A stretch of 64,000 bases of DNA from the NCBI RefSeq assembly GCF_003339525.1, contig NZ_CP031124.1, positions 744,001 through 808,000 on the forward strand, given 5' to 3'. Numbering within the stretch: position 1 is the first letter of the stretch; each line of letters opens with the position of its first letter. This document shows positions 63,210 to 64,000 of the stretch, piece after piece. A program made the translations under genes and the position numbers. The stretch comes from Ephemeroptericola cinctiostellae (GTDB taxonomy: Bacteria; Pseudomonadota; Gammaproteobacteria; Burkholderiales; Burkholderiaceae). The notes under the pieces were generated by a model. The model ran no database searches, was not told the origin of the DNA, and was given only the letters and a program-made list of their open reading frames with translations.

Positions 63210-64000
63210 ATGACGGCACCGATACTGCGCTATGCCAGCTTGGGTAGTGGCAGCGCGGGCAATGCTTTGGTCATCGAGGCGCGTTGTGCGGGGCAGACAA
63301 CGCGCCTTTTATTGGACTGCGGTTTCAGTACCAAAGAGACAGTGAAGCGGCTTGCGCGACTTAATTTGACAGGGCAGGACATTGATGCCCTGTTGGTGAC
63401 GCATGAGCACGATGACCACATTGGTGGTGTGGCGCGCTTTGCACGAAAATTTGGCACGCCGATTCACATGTCGCGCGGAACGCATGTGAGTGTGTTGAAT
63501 CACACCCATTCATGTGAAGGCTTGAATGTCACTTTTTGTGCGGATGCTCAACCTTTTGAATTGGGTGCATTGGTCGTGCATCCGTACACGGTGCCGCATG
63601 ATGCCCGCGAACCTTTGCAGTTTACCTTTAAGTGTAGGGATTTACACTTGGGGGTGATCACAGATGTTGGGCACATCACGCCCGTGGTGGTTCAAGCTTT
63701 GCAGGCCTGTCATGGTTTGGTGTTGGAGTACAATTATGATGCACAGATGTTGGCGCAGTCGACCAAATATCCAGCCAGTTTGAAGCAGAGAATTTTTGGA
63801 GATTATGGCCATTTGGACAACAAAACCTCACAGGAGTTGTTGTTGCAGTTGATTCATCCCAATTTGCACCATGTGCATGCGGCTCATATCAGCCAAAACA
63901 ACAATGACCTTGAGCGTGTTCGGGATTTGTTGGAGGCCGCCTTGGGGGAGCACCGTATCCCTTATGCCTTGGCTTGTCAGAATGAAGGTTTTGATTGGTT
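63210..64000 (+). CDS. MBL-fold metallohydrolase (3' end outside window)
   Basis: At least 263 residues, open to the window edge. The metallo-beta-lactamase metal motif is VTHEHDDHIGGV (HxHxDH), with LLLDCGFSTKET and GVITDVGHIT as further core segments and CNYDAQM-type Asp. The YycJ/WalJ-like architecture indicates a phosphodiesterase or exonuclease-type MBL protein; the substrate is unknown. It starts 5 bases after bamC with overlapping context, so it belongs to the dapA-bamC unit. Confidence 0.9.
   Translation, partial: MTAPILRYASLGSGSAGNALVIEARCAGQTTRLLLDCGFSTKETVKRLARLNLTGQDIDALLVTHEHDDHIGGVARFARKFGTPIHMSRGTHVSVLNHTHSCEGLNVTFCADAQPFELGALVVHPYTVPHDAREPLQFTFKCRDLHLGVITDVGHITPVVVQALQACHGLVLEYNYDAQMLAQSTKYPASLKQRIFGDYGHLDNKTSQELLLQLIHPNLHHVHAAHISQNNNDLERVRDLLEAALGEHRIPYALACQNEGFDW

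Overview
The window looks like a 64-kb chromosomal segment of a mid-GC betaproteobacterium, most likely Burkholderiales. The clues are the ptsN-hprK-rapZ cluster, an iscR-led isc cluster, a dapA-bamC-MBL run, rpsU-yqeY-dnaG-rpoD, a Burkholderia-style trimeric autotransporter with an extended signal peptide, and an isoaspartyl-methyltransferase-like gene in front of tolC. I cannot name a genus from the sequence alone. I see no prophage, insertion sequence or CRISPR array.

Layout. 0-5 kb: the end of a secreted protein of unknown function, rapZ, hprK and ptsN (carbon/nitrogen PTS regulation), a glutathione transferase and two small exported proteins. 5-8.4 kb: a PII-amtB ammonium module whose PII lacks the usual uridylylation tyrosine, a motif-rich non-coding stretch, and a NadR-like kinase. 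8.7-16.4 kb: malic enzyme, an RTX protein with a zincin-like HExxH motif, uridine kinase, acyl-CoA synthetase, RNase P RNA and ribosomal protein S20. 16.6-25.6 kb: murJ and a complete RND efflux set (adaptor, pump, methyltransferase-like protein, TolC). 25.7-41.4 kb: a SelW-like protein, then a response regulator, a FecR-domain protein and a CHASE2 histidine kinase that lead into a 655-base AT-rich leader, a 3269-residue trimeric autotransporter adhesin and a TpgA-like OmpA/SmpA protein. 41.5-46.3 kb: prmB, dapE, an Spx/ArsC-like protein, a small membrane protein, dapD and a YheO/DauR-type regulator. 46.4-54 kb: the isc iron-sulfur cluster on the minus strand, interrupted by foreign-looking genes and REP-like palindromes. 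54-64 kb: two tiny overlooked genes, an orphan HicB, two tRNAs, the rpsU-yqeY-dnaG-rpoD block, dapA, bamC and a truncated metallo-beta-lactamase-fold gene.

How the genes work together. The 26.2-41.3 kb block reads as one surface-adhesion locus: an envelope-sensing module, a huge fibre and a periplasmic partner that could anchor the fibre to peptidoglycan. The fibre stalk is built almost entirely from 18- and 11-residue units and carries a 519-bp tandem duplication that looks nearly identical by eye, so its length is probably changing quickly. The isc region has a convincing type 1 IscR site over its promoter. It has gained a coupled secreted-protein gene between iscS and iscU, and a membrane-protein gene plus a GIY-YIG nuclease gene bracketed by palindromic repeats between hscB and hscA. 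These two regions are the best places to look for something new.
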